Shown here piece after piece: positions 4,967-12,803 of a DNA stretch of 38,573 nt. Both the position numbers and the translations under genes were made by a program. The notes below the pieces were generated by a model, which saw only the letters and a list, made by a program, of their open reading frames with translations, did not search any database and was not told where the DNA came from. The first letter of the stretch is position 1. Every line of letters begins with the position of its first letter. Source of the stretch: a virus; the IMG/VR virus record IMGVR_UViG_3300042305_001022, positions 1 through 38,573 of that record; one strand, 5' to 3'.

Positions 4967-6502
4967 ATGCCTGTCAAGCAAATCAAGCGCAAACGATCCC
5001 CTTCATTGGGGATGGGCTCGCACATCCCTGCGTGGAAGCAGAGGAAGCTCCTCGAGGAGGCTCAGCAGCTCAAGAACTTCCCCAAGATGATGCTTGGCCT
5101 ACGTGAAGTGTACCCCTGGCAGGAGGCGGTGCTCGGTGCGTTGAACGAGAAGCATGCGAAGGTGGCGTTGAAGGCGGCGAATGGATCTGGGAAGACGAGC
5201 ATGGTGGCGGCGTCAGCGGTGGTTTGGCATATGATTCGGTGGCCGGGGAGTCTGGTGGTTTGCACGGCGGGTGTGTACCGGCAGGTGGCCGACGCGTTGT
5301 GGCCGCATTTGAGGAAGATGATCAATGGGTTGGGAGGTGAGGAGAATGGGTTTTCGATCAAGGATGGTGAGATCCGGTATGTGTATCCGAAGAGGGTGGA
5401 TGGTCAGGAGTTGGTGAGTCGGTGCATTGGGTTCAGCGCGAGCAACCCGGAGAAGGCGGAGGGCTGGCATGTGCAGGGGCCGAGTCAGGATTTGATGTAT
5501 GTGGTTGACGAGGCGAAGGCGGTTCCGGACGGGATATTCCAGTCGATGGAGCGGTGCCAGCCGACCAGAACCCTCCTCATGAGCAGCCCCGGTGGCTCCT
5601 CCGGGTATTTCTACGAAGTGTTTCGGCGGAATGATGGCAAGTGGCAGACCTTCACGGTGACGGCGTTTGATTGTCCGCACATCCGGAAGGAGTGGATAGA
5701 GGAGCAGATGGCCCGCTGGGGCGAGGGTCATCCGCTGGTGCGATCGATGATCTACGCGGAGTTCATGGAGGACGACGGGAGTCTCACGGCTGTGAGGACC
5801 GCCGACTGGCAGAGGGTGGTGAGTGGCCCGCCGAAGGAGGAGACGGATGGGCACCGGCTGACGGCTGGGTGTGATTTCTCGGCTGGCGGGGATGAGAGTG
5901 TGATGGTGGTGCGCCAGGGGAACACGGTGAAGGGTCTGGTCCGCTGGCGGGACAAGGACACGATGGCGAGTGTGGGGCGGTTCATCGCGGAATTTCGCAA
6001 GTGGAAGCTGAAGGCTGAGGATATCTATGCCGACGTAGGCGGCATGGGCGTGGTGATGTGCGATGCACTGAGGGCGGAGGGCTGGGATGTGCGGAGGGTG
6101 AATTTCGGGGAGCGGGCCATTCGTGATGATCAGTTTGTGAACCGTGCGGCGGAGATGTGGATCGAGTTCGGGCGGATGGTGGAGGAGGGGAAGGTGAATT
6201 TGGGGCCGGTGGGGACCGACGAGGTGCTCCTCCAACAGTTCGTGAGCCGGAAGGTGCGGACGAATGGGAAGGGGAAGTTGACGCTCGAAGGGAAGGATGA
6301 GCTCCGCGCGAGGGGATTGAACAGCCCCGACAGGGCGGATGCGGTTGTGTTGGCCTTCTGTGGTGGTGGCGGGAAGCGGATGGACGAGTATCTGAAGGCC
6401 GTGGGCGAGGATGGGCGGAGCCTCCTCGAGCGGATGGAGGATGAGCTGGGGGCGATCGAGCCGGAGGGGGTTGCGCTTGCGGGTTGCGAGGTGGGGGGAT
6501 AA
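4967..6502 (+). CDS. terL: Large terminase subunit (packaging ATPase/nuclease)
   Basis: 511 residues from the ATG at 4967; ATG 5012 would give 496. It pumps DNA into the prohead and cuts the concatemer. The ATPase half has Walker A ANGSGKT (about 71-77), a Walker B strand YVVDE with catalytic Glu (about 178-182) and the coupling region LLMSSPGG (about 203-210). The RNase H-like nuclease half shows acidic motifs in GCDFSAGGDE (Asp near 303), IYADVGG (Asp near 356) and NSPDRADAV near the C-terminus. Length and order are normal. It is followed by the portal gene, whose Shine-Dalgarno overlaps its stop region. Coding bases are strongly G-rich compared with most of the genome. Confidence 0.92.
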   Translation: MPVKQIKRKRSPSLGMGSHIPAWKQRKLLEEAQQLKNFPKMMLGLREVYPWQEAVLGALNEKHAKVALKAANGSGKTSMVAASAVVWHMIRWPGSLVVCTAGVYRQVADALWPHLRKMINGLGGEENGFSIKDGEIRYVYPKRVDGQELVSRCIGFSASNPEKAEGWHVQGPSQDLMYVVDEAKAVPDGIFQSMERCQPTRTLLMSSPGGSSGYFYEVFRRNDGKWQTFTVTAFDCPHIRKEWIEEQMARWGEGHPLVRSMIYAEFMEDDGSLTAVRTADWQRVVSGPPKEETDGHRLTAGCDFSAGGDESVMVVRQGNTVKGLVRWRDKDTMASVGRFIAEFRKWKLKAEDIYADVGGMGVVMCDALRAEGWDVRRVNFGERAIRDDQFVNRAAEMWIEFGRMVEEGKVNLGPVGTDEVLLQQFVSRKVRTNGKGKLTLEGKDELRARGLNSPDRADAVVLAFCGGGGKRMDEYLKAVGEDGRSLLERMEDELGAIEPEGVALAGCEVGG

Positions 6503-6515
6503 GAGGAGGCGAGAT

Positions 6516-8399
6516 ATGATGAGTGACAAACAGCGGAGTGCGTTGCAGGGGCAGATCGTGATGGCTGTCGAGCAGCGGAGCCCGTGGGAGCTGCGGCAGA
6601 CTCGGTGGTACGAGTTGCGGCACCATGGGTTGCGTCGGACGAACAAGCCTTGGCCGAAGGCGGCGGACCTGCATTGGCCGTTGATTGATACGGCGATCGA
6701 GAAGCTGAAGCCGTTGTTCCTGCAGCAGGCGTTGGGGATGGATGTGGTGGCCAGCTTTGTGCCGATGCGCCAGCAGTTGAATGCGTACACGAAGGTCGCG
6801 GAGGACTGGTTCAACTACAAGATCCGGGAGAAGACCAACTTCGTGGATGAGGTTCTCTCCTGGGTGGATTACACGCTGATGAGTGGGCGTGGGGTGATGA
6901 AGTGTTTCTGGAATCCGGGGGATAAGCGGGTGGGGTTCGAGGCGGTGGACCCGATGTATTTCGTGGTGCCGCCGTACACCACGGATTTGCAGGATGCGGA
7001 CTGGGCGGTGCATGTGATGCCGATGAGTGTCAATGCGTACAAGCGGATGGCTGGCCAGTTCGGGTGGAAGGCGGACTCGAAGACGATTGAGAAGATCAGG
7101 GGGAATCCGCAGGAGGACGACAATATTCCGGGGGCTGCGGAGGAGAATGATGCGAAGCAGTTGCGCGAGGGCATCACGTACACGAGCAACACCGATGGGG
7201 TGATCGTGTGGGAGGTGTATCGGAAGCGGGATGACGGGGTGTGGGAGGTGTATCTGTATAGTCCGGCGGCGGTGGATCTGGATCTGCGGGATCCAATGGA
7301 GTTGCCCTATGACCATGGCCAACTGCCCTTCGTGGATTTCCCGTACGAGATCAAGGACAAGGGCTGGTTCAGCCCGCGTGGGGTGTGCGAGATCCTGGCT
7401 CCGTTCGAGCTGTCCATGACCTCGATGTGGAACCACAAGCATGACGCGATGACGCTGTACAATCGCCCGTTGTTTCGGGCGGAGCGGGAGTTGCCGAACA
7501 GCATCAATCTCAGGTTCCAGCCGGGTCAGATTCTCCCGTACGGGGTTGCTCCGGTGCAGATGCCGCAGCCGCCGGTGAGCTTCGATCAGGAGCTGAACCA
7601 GACCCGGGCGGTGGCGGAGAACCGGATCGGGAGCCCGGATTACGGGATGGCCAGCGTGATGAGCGGCGGGAGCGATCGCAGAACCGCGACCGAGATCCAG
7701 AGCATCAACGCGCAGGCGATGCAGAGCGGGGATCTTCGGGCGCGGCTGTTCCGCATGGCGCTGGGCAAGCTGTACCGGCAGGCGTGGGGCTTGTACGTGC
7801 AGTACGATAGCCAAAGCCTTCGCTATCGGTTCGCGGAGGATTCGCTCGAGGCGGACCCGGTGGCTCTCCATGACCAGTATGAGTTGGAGCCGAAGGGTGG
7901 AATGGACATGGTGAGTCGGCAGATGATGGTGCAGCAGGCCATCAACCGGAAGCAGTTGTTCATGAACAGTCCCTGGGTGGATCAGGTGGAACTGGACAAG
8001 AGCATCATGGAGCTGGACGACCCGAGCCTGGTGAAGCGGCTGCTCCGGGATCCGGGCCAGAAGGCGGCGGACGAACTGGAGGACGAGACCAAGACGATCC
8101 CGACGTTGCTTGTGGGTATCCCTGTGCCCGCGAAGCCTGGCCAGAACTTTGCCGGGAGGATCGGGGTGCTGATGCAGTACTTGAATGGCGCGATGCAGCA
8201 GGGGCAGGTGATGAGTCCGGTGAGCAAGAACGCGTTCATGCAGCGGATCGACAGCCTCCTCCAGGGCTACGAGCAGGTGGCGACGAACGAGGCGCGGAAG
8301 CTGCGGAAGGAGATCCAGAAGTTCTTCGAGAGCACGGGCATGCTCGTTCCCTCGCAACCCCCCGCTCCTGTGGCTGAGCAGCCGATGATGCAAGGATGA
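6516..8399 (+). CDS. Portal protein
   Basis: 627 residues from tandem ATGs at 6516/6519, with AAGAGGAGG at 6501-6509. It forms the dodecameric head vertex ring through which DNA enters and leaves. Supporting features are position directly after terL, length, a central region with AGRGVMK-like and DPMYFVVPP segments, the motif DRRTATEIQS in the second half (shared by many podoviral portals), and a Gln/Pro-rich C-terminus. It overlaps the next gene as ATGA. Like terL it is written with many G-ending codons. Confidence 0.88.
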   Translation: MMSDKQRSALQGQIVMAVEQRSPWELRQTRWYELRHHGLRRTNKPWPKAADLHWPLIDTAIEKLKPLFLQQALGMDVVASFVPMRQQLNAYTKVAEDWFNYKIREKTNFVDEVLSWVDYTLMSGRGVMKCFWNPGDKRVGFEAVDPMYFVVPPYTTDLQDADWAVHVMPMSVNAYKRMAGQFGWKADSKTIEKIRGNPQEDDNIPGAAEENDAKQLREGITYTSNTDGVIVWEVYRKRDDGVWEVYLYSPAAVDLDLRDPMELPYDHGQLPFVDFPYEIKDKGWFSPRGVCEILAPFELSMTSMWNHKHDAMTLYNRPLFRAERELPNSINLRFQPGQILPYGVAPVQMPQPPVSFDQELNQTRAVAENRIGSPDYGMASVMSGGSDRRTATEIQSINAQAMQSGDLRARLFRMALGKLYRQAWGLYVQYDSQSLRYRFAEDSLEADPVALHDQYELEPKGGMDMVSRQMMVQQAINRKQLFMNSPWVDQVELDKSIMELDDPSLVKRLLRDPGQKAADELEDETKTIPTLLVGIPVPAKPGQNFAGRIGVLMQYLNGAMQQGQVMSPVSKNAFMQRIDSLLQGYEQVATNEARKLRKEIQKFFESTGMLVPSQPPAPVAEQPMMQG

Positions 8400-8725
8400 T
8401 GATCACCGTGACCTGTAAGGATTGTCGGTTCTATTGTGTGGACGGGACATGCCGCAGGTTCCCGCCCGCCGGAAGACCGAGTTGCTGGCCTACTCTCAAT
8501 GCCAACGACTGGTGCGGCGAGTTCGAGGCGAAGAAGACCATGATACCTCACGTCGAAATCAATATCGCGCCCACCACACCCAAGGAACCGGAGCCGGAGC
8601 CGATCCTCATGCAGAAGCTGGAGGAAGGAGTGCCGCCGAAGATCCGGTTCCAGCGCAAGAAGCCGGTTGTGGCCGACCTCAACGAGATCCAGGAATCACC
8701 GCTATTCAGCGGAGGGGAGGGCTGA
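8396..8725 (+). CDS. Small Cys-rich, probable zinc-binding phage protein
   Basis: 109 residues, coupled to the portal by ATGA. Six cysteines lie in the first ~40 residues (CKDCRFYCVDGTC...SC...WCGEF). This matches a recurrent small phage protein with a presumed zinc site, often found among structural genes. The rest is a Pro/Glu-rich linker (PKEPEPEPI) and a basic tail. Possible role in head assembly or as a minor virion component; the function is unknown. Confidence 0.7.
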   Translation: MMITVTCKDCRFYCVDGTCRRFPPAGRPSCWPTLNANDWCGEFEAKKTMIPHVEINIAPTTPKEPEPEPILMQKLEEGVPPKIRFQRKKPVVADLNEIQESPLFSGGEG

Positions 8726-8726
8726 T

Positions 8727-8972
8727 ATGGCTGAATACCAAGGCAAGAAGGTCACGCTCAACAAGCCGTTCTACACCCCGGGCGAGCGGAAGAAAAAGGC
8801 GGTGTATGTGCGGAGCCCGAAGGGTACCGTGATCAAGGTCCGCTTCGGCGATCCCAAGATGGAGATCAAGCGGGATGATCCGGAGCGGCGGAAGAACTTC
8901 CGCGCACGGCATAACTGCGCCAGCGCCACGGACAAGACCACGCCGAGGCATTGGAGCTGCAAAGCGTGGTGA
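8727..8972 (+). CDS. Small conserved phage protein (RKNFRARHNC...WSCKAW type)
   Basis: 81 residues from the ATG at 8727, with GGAGGGGAGG upstream. The C-terminal half is a widely shared phage module: KVRFGDPKMEIKRDDPERR, then KNFRARHNC, then HWSCKAW. It has two cysteines, a His and two Trp that look conserved. In many tailed phages this module occurs alone or at the end of larger proteins near portal and scaffold genes, as here. It may be a small DNA- or metal-binding accessory; the role is unproven. Confidence 0.75.
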   Translation: MAEYQGKKVTLNKPFYTPGERKKKAVYVRSPKGTVIKVRFGDPKMEIKRDDPERRKNFRARHNCASATDKTTPRHWSCKAW

Positions 8973-8984
8973 TCCATTTCCAAC

Positions 8985-9146
8985 ATGAAAAAGAAATCCA
9001 AGTTCAGCAAACTGGCTAGCGAACTCCGTAAGGAAGGGGCCGATGATCCCAAGGCCCTCGCCGCGTGGATCGGTCGCAAGAAACTCGGGGCCGCAGAGTT
9101 CATGCGTCGCGCCGCCGCCGGTCGAAAGAAAGCGTCCAGCAAGTGA
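8985..9146 (+). CDS. Small basic protein, 53 residues
   Basis: An ATG at 8985 to a TGA at 9146 encodes a Lys/Ala-rich peptide (starts MKKKSKFSKLASELRKEG, ends GRKKASSK). It contains KALAAWIGRKKLG and FMRRAAAG, a helical basic pattern repeated in many phages next to the preceding module. The stop overlaps the next ATG (TGATG), which supports both genes. Possibly DNA-condensing or a head accessory; not assigned. Confidence 0.65.
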   Translation: MKKKSKFSKLASELRKEGADDPKALAAWIGRKKLGAAEFMRRAAAGRKKASSK

Positions 9147-9469
9147 TGATCTCCTTCATCGCACGAGCCCGCGCCGCGTGGACGTTCACTCGGCATCAGC
9201 GGTGGGTCGATCCACTCCCCTGGCGCAAGGAAGACGCCAATGCGCTGAACACTTTCTTCAAGAGCGATACCGGGAAACGCTTCCGGGACGCCCTGCTGAA
9301 CACCGTTCTCATGCAGAACGCTTCAGCCATAACTGATCGAAACCATTTGCAATACTCATCGGGTTTTGCAATGGGTCAGGCCAGTCTTGTGAAGGTCATC
9401 GAAGTGATGGCCGACCAAGAATCAATTACGGGGCAGGATGATGATCCGGATTCTGCCACGAACACATAG
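9146..9469 (+). CDS. Hypothetical head-region protein
   Basis: 107 residues from the ATG at 9146, overlapping the preceding stop by one base. It is a soluble, mixed helical sequence (AWTFTRHQRWVDPLPW, then GKRFRDALLNTVLMQNA, then YSSGFAMGQASLVKVIEVM) with an acidic tail. Its place between portal and scaffold suggests a head accessory. I do not recognise a named family. Confidence 0.65.
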   Translation: MISFIARARAAWTFTRHQRWVDPLPWRKEDANALNTFFKSDTGKRFRDALLNTVLMQNASAITDRNHLQYSSGFAMGQASLVKVIEVMADQESITGQDDDPDSATNT

Positions 9470-9524
9470 GATCAAAGTTGCGGTTGTTGGTCTGTGCGGG
9501 CCAGCAAACGAGTAAAAGCACAAC

Positions 9525-10475
9525 ATGCCAGATGATACACTGAGTGCCGATGCAATGCTCGCATTGGCCAACGACTACGATGCCGGTGTCGATATCGACA
9601 GCCAGCCAAAGGAGCAGTCTCCTAATACCAATGAGACGGCTCCTGCTGAGCAAGATTCCTCCGATGCGGGGAATGCCGGTAAAGAAGCCGATGGCGGCGA
9701 GCAGGAGGTAGGCACGAAATCAGAGCCGGAAGTCAAGGCTGAGAAGAAGGCGGAGCCGAAGACGGAGAAGGACAAGAGCAGCAAGTTCGCCCAGGAACAG
9801 AACCGAAAGGCCAAGACCTGGGAGCAGATCAACGCGGAGAAGGAGGCCATCAAAGCCGAGAAGGAAGCGTTGAAGCGGGAGCGGGAGGAATGGGGCAAGC
9901 AGCGGGAGCAATCCACGGCTGCGGAGACCAACTCTTTCCGCGATGAGAAAGGCTACACGGCGGAGGACTACGAGGCTGCGGCCAAGGAGTTCGAGGCCGA
10001 TGGCGATTCTCAGTTGGCCAAGGCAGCGCGAGCCAAGGCCGAAGGAGTCCGCAAGTCTGCAACCGAACGGCAGCAGAAGGCGCAGCAGGAGAAGTTCGCA
10101 AAGGCATGGGCTGATTCGTATGCCCGGTTGTCCGAGAAGGAGACCTGGTTGAAGGATCAGAACAGCGCCGAGTACAAGCGTACTGTCGAATTGCTCCAGA
10201 GGGTGCCCGTGTTGCAGTCGATGCCGGATGGACTCGTCCATGCGGTCGAACTGATGAAGCTCCAAGACTCAGCAGCCAAAGCACAGTCGATCGAGGCCGA
10301 GAACAAGGCTCTGAAAGAACAACTCAACAAGCTCCAGCAGAAGACCGCTATTGGTAAGAGCATCCCGGCAGGACAGCTCAAGGCTGAAGAGAAGGATTTC
10401 TCCAAGCTATCTCTCAAGGAGCAGAGGGAGGCGCTGTTGAAAGCGTCCAGAGCGTTCGATCGGGAAGCGGACTGA
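9525..10475 (+). CDS. Capsid scaffolding protein
   Basis: 316 residues. An acidic, low-complexity N-terminus (about 1-85) leads into long Lys/Glu-rich helices (about 85-215) and a second coiled coil (about 245-275), with a basic C-terminal helix (KEQREALLKASRAFDREAD). Composition, size and position immediately before the major capsid gene fit the scaffold that shapes the prohead and then leaves; the C-terminal helix usually binds the capsid protein. No protease motif is visible. The start follows an A/C-rich leader without a Shine-Dalgarno. Confidence 0.8.
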   Translation: MPDDTLSADAMLALANDYDAGVDIDSQPKEQSPNTNETAPAEQDSSDAGNAGKEADGGEQEVGTKSEPEVKAEKKAEPKTEKDKSSKFAQEQNRKAKTWEQINAEKEAIKAEKEALKREREEWGKQREQSTAAETNSFRDEKGYTAEDYEAAAKEFEADGDSQLAKAARAKAEGVRKSATERQQKAQQEKFAKAWADSYARLSEKETWLKDQNSAEYKRTVELLQRVPVLQSMPDGLVHAVELMKLQDSAAKAQSIEAENKALKEQLNKLQQKTAIGKSIPAGQLKAEEKDFSKLSLKEQREALLKASRAFDREAD

Positions 10476-10496
10476 TAGCACAACCACAACTCAAAT

Positions 10497-11645
10497 ATGC
10501 CAGTTACTACTTCAACCACGCTCACGAGCCAGTTCCAGAACTACTTCAGCAAGGAGCTGCTCTCCATCGTTCAGCAGGAGACTATCCTCGATCAGTTCTC
10601 CATGAAGGCTCCGATCCCCAAGAACAACGGCAACAAGGCCATCTCGATGTTCCGTTTCGGACCTCCGAGCATCAGTGGCGTCCAGTCTCTTGGTGAGGGC
10701 ACTGCCATCGCCTCCGCCAACTACCGCGCTTTGGCCCTCAACAGCCTGAGCAAGTCGCTGGCACAGTACGGCCAGGTCATCGGCCTCACCGACATCCTCC
10801 GCGCCACCGACCTGTTCAACTCGCTCCAGCAGGCCACCAAGACCTCCGGTCTGGACATGGCCCTCTGGGTGGATTCGGTGATCCGCAACACCCTGATCGG
10901 TTCCAACCTCACCGCTAGCGGTTCCTCCATCGGTTCCGCCGCTGAGGGTGGTGGTACGTTCGACAACTCGGACGCCTGTAACACCGCTGCCGGTTCCGGT
11001 GGTATCAAGGTGTACGGCAATCCGGCCACGCTGACCACGCAGACCTTCTCTGCGCTGAACAGCGACACGACCGCCGCGAACACCACGATGACGGCCTCGG
11101 CTGTCCTCGACTCCATGACCCGCCTGAAGCGCAATCGCGCCCCGCTGATCAACGGCGGCTACGTCCTGGCCACCGACCCCCGTGTGGCCCGCGACCTGAT
11201 GCGCGACAGCGACTGGTTGAACGCCTCCAATTACGGCAACAAGGGCCAGCCGTTCTACAAGGGCGAGGTCGGCTCCATCTACGGCTGCCGCGTCGTCACC
11301 CAGACCAACTCGTTCGTCAGCACCGGTTCCGCGACCGCTGCCGATGAGTTCGTCTATCAGGCTACTGCCGCGGGTGGCGGTCTCGCTGCTGGCAAGGACA
11401 TCATCGCCTCGTTCTTCTTCGGCAACGAGTCGTTCGGTATCCCTGCCCTGACCGGTGATGATCCGCTGTCCCCGCGCATCGTGATCACCGACACCCCGGA
11501 CAAGAGCGACCCGCTGAACCAGCTCGTCACCGTCGGCGTGAAGCTGTACTTCGCCGCTCTGCGTCTGGCCGCTGGTAATACCGGTTCCACCGGTAACCCG
11601 GTGTGGTACCTGGTGCATCGGACGAAGACCTCGACCACGCTGTAA
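10497..11645 (+). CDS. Major capsid protein, N4-gp56 family
   Basis: 382 residues. The N-terminus (TLTSQFQNYFSKELL, then LDQFSMKAPIPKNNG, FRFGPPS, EGTAI) and a central helix followed by NRAPLINGGYVL, DSDWLNASNYG and GEVGSIYGCRVV match the pattern of N4-gp56-type HK97-fold capsid proteins. It builds the icosahedral shell. It follows the scaffold by 21 bases. The leader is A/C-rich (ACAACCACAACTCAAAT) with no Shine-Dalgarno even though this should be the most highly made protein. A hairpin follows the gene. Confidence 0.88.
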   Translation: MPVTTSTTLTSQFQNYFSKELLSIVQQETILDQFSMKAPIPKNNGNKAISMFRFGPPSISGVQSLGEGTAIASANYRALALNSLSKSLAQYGQVIGLTDILRATDLFNSLQQATKTSGLDMALWVDSVIRNTLIGSNLTASGSSIGSAAEGGGTFDNSDACNTAAGSGGIKVYGNPATLTTQTFSALNSDTTAANTTMTASAVLDSMTRLKRNRAPLINGGYVLATDPRVARDLMRDSDWLNASNYGNKGQPFYKGEVGSIYGCRVVTQTNSFVSTGSATAADEFVYQATAAGGGLAAGKDIIASFFFGNESFGIPALTGDDPLSPRIVITDTPDKSDPLNQLVTVGVKLYFAALRLAAGNTGSTGNPVWYLVHRTKTSTTL

Positions 11646-11690
11646 TCGTATGAAGAAGACGGCCACCATCATGGTGATCGCCGTCGGCCC

Positions 11691-11723
11691 GAGGGGGCAT
11701 CATCGTAATGGTGGTGCCCCCTC
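11691..11723 (+). terminator. Hairpin after the capsid gene, possible attenuating terminator
   Basis: GAGGGGGCA (11691-11699) pairs perfectly with TGCCCCCTC (11715-11723) over a 15-base loop and is followed by TTCTCATTCC, a weak T-rich tail. A smaller palindrome ACCATCATGGT precedes it. Phages often put a leaky terminator after the capsid gene to step down downstream expression. Confidence 0.5.
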
Positions 11724-11769
11724 TTCTCATTCCGCTTGCGGATGCGAAGAAGCCGACAACAATGCGCCC

Positions 11770-12039
11770 ATGATTTCTATTCCGGTCGAAGCCCTTTCCA
11801 CCGATATGGAGGATGGCCAGCAGGCCACGCCCGAGGTCGGTGATGAAGTGGTTTTGGACGATGTTCGCGGTATCCTCAAGAAGCTCGATGGCGGAGAAGC
11901 CTACATCGAAATCCGCAGCGTGAACGGCATGCCCGCCGAGTACGAGTCCAAGGAGGACAAGAAAGAGATGGCCGGACCCATGGACAAAGAAGGCATGCAG
12001 AAGATGGCCGAGGAATACGACAGCGAGATGGAGGGCTAA
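11770..12039 (+). CDS. Small acidic protein after the capsid gene
   Basis: 89 residues from the ATG at 11770. An in-frame ATG at 11650 would add 40 residues of His/Gly/Cys-rich sequence and would translate through the strong hairpin at 11691-11723, so the shorter form is preferred. The core (SIPVEALSTDM, GDEVVLDDVRGILKKLDGGEAYIEIRSVNG) is a small beta-barrel-like pattern often found in this position in phages. The tail is Glu/Met-rich. Function unknown; possibly a capsid accessory. Confidence 0.65.
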   Translation: MISIPVEALSTDMEDGQQATPEVGDEVVLDDVRGILKKLDGGEAYIEIRSVNGMPAEYESKEDKKEMAGPMDKEGMQKMAEEYDSEMEG

Positions 12040-12040
12040 G

Positions 12041-12295
12041 ATGCCGATCTACACCTTCGAAAACAAGGGCCGGTCCATGGAGCATATCGCTCCGATGGGA
12101 ACCGATTCGATTGTGATCAAAGGGGAACGCTGGACGAGGCAGCCCGTGGCCCGCTTCGGGGTCACGGGTTTTGCCCGCGAGGCCGAACTCAAGGATCATG
12201 TGAAGCGCGGGTTCAGCCGGATGGAAGATCGGCAGGGCTCCCGATTCGAAAGCACTTTCACCAAGAATCAGATTCGGAAAATCTGGGACATATGA
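12041..12295 (+). CDS. Small hypothetical virion-region protein
   Basis: 84 residues starting MPIYTFENKG, with basic segments (GERWTRQPVARFGVTGF, HVKRGFSRMEDRQ). The opening MPIY- resembles FmdB-type zinc ribbons, but no cysteines are present, so a zinc fold is excluded. It ends in ATGA shared with the next gene. No function can be assigned. Confidence 0.6.
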   Translation: MPIYTFENKGRSMEHIAPMGTDSIVIKGERWTRQPVARFGVTGFAREAELKDHVKRGFSRMEDRQGSRFESTFTKNQIRKIWDI

Positions 12296-12558
12296 GCGAC
12301 GTATCAAATCAGGCGATCCAGTATTCGATGGGCGTGGCCGGTGGCCGGCTCGTCCAGGATACCTCAAGCTACACCGGCCCGTTCGTGGCCCTCACGTTCC
12401 TCGCCCCGACTGTGATCTCCAGTATCTCTGGGTCGAACATCGTCGGCACATTCTCGACCGTGACGATTCCGGCTGGTGTGACGATCCAAGCTCCGATCAA
12501 TAGCTTCCAGCTTTCGAGCGGCGTGGTGTGGGCCACCAATGGAGTGATCCAATCCTGA
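12292..12558 (+). CDS. Small beta-rich probable structural protein
   Basis: 88 residues, coupled by ATGA. The sequence is mostly alternating small and hydrophobic residues (FVALTFLAPTVISSISGSNIVGTFSTVTIPAG), without charged catalytic residues. The pattern fits a beta-sandwich, such as a head decoration or fibre-attachment piece. It lies between capsid and fibre genes. Family not recognised. Confidence 0.6.
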   Translation: MSDVSNQAIQYSMGVAGGRLVQDTSSYTGPFVALTFLAPTVISSISGSNIVGTFSTVTIPAGVTIQAPINSFQLSSGVVWATNGVIQS

Positions 12559-12562
12559 CCCC

Positions 12563-12802
12563 GTGACGACCCTTGCGCTTGGAACTCGGTTGGCATCTTC
12601 GGGTGGCGGAAGCGTCACTCCGATTGATCCGCCGATCCTGCGTCGGGACCTGCTCCAGGAGGACGACTTCTTCATCCGGCTGGAGGACAACACATCGAAG
12701 ATCGTCCTGAGCCTTGGCACCTATGACCGCATAACCACCGAGCAGGGTACCGACCTATTGCTCACCGAAGATTCAAGCAAGTTCATCCTAACAGTCTACT
12801 GA
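12563..12802 (+). CDS. Small hypothetical structural-region protein
   Basis: 79 residues from a GTG at 12563. It contains DFFIRLEDNTSKIVLSLG and TDLLLTEDSSKFILTVY, two similar strand-turn units (xxLxxEDxxSKxxL) that may be an internal duplication. The stop lies directly before the tail-fibre ATG (TGATATG). Likely a short connector or fibre accessory; not assigned. Confidence 0.6.
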   Translation: MTTLALGTRLASSGGGSVTPIDPPILRRDLLQEDDFFIRLEDNTSKIVLSLGTYDRITTEQGTDLLLTEDSSKFILTVY

Positions 12803-12803
12803 T

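Noticed and set aside
7801-7840. Inverted repeat GATAGC...GCTATC inside the portal gene
   Set aside because: Resembles part of hairpin 1 of the RNA element only in the GATAGC core; loop and flanks do not match and it is within a well-supported coding region.
5213-8393. Very long leftward open frames opposite terL and portal (533 and 803 codons)
   Set aside because: They are rich in His, Arg, Pro and Leu with no domains, and mirror the third-position bias of two clearly real genes on the other strand. They are shadows of high-GC coding.
10512-11672. 386-codon leftward frame opposite the capsid gene
   Set aside because: Gly/Val/Asp/Arg-biased composition, no landmarks, and the forward strand encodes a recognisable N4-gp56-type capsid protein.
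12041-12295. FmdB-type zinc ribbon
   Set aside because: Only the first residues (MPIY) are similar; all metal-binding cysteines are absent.
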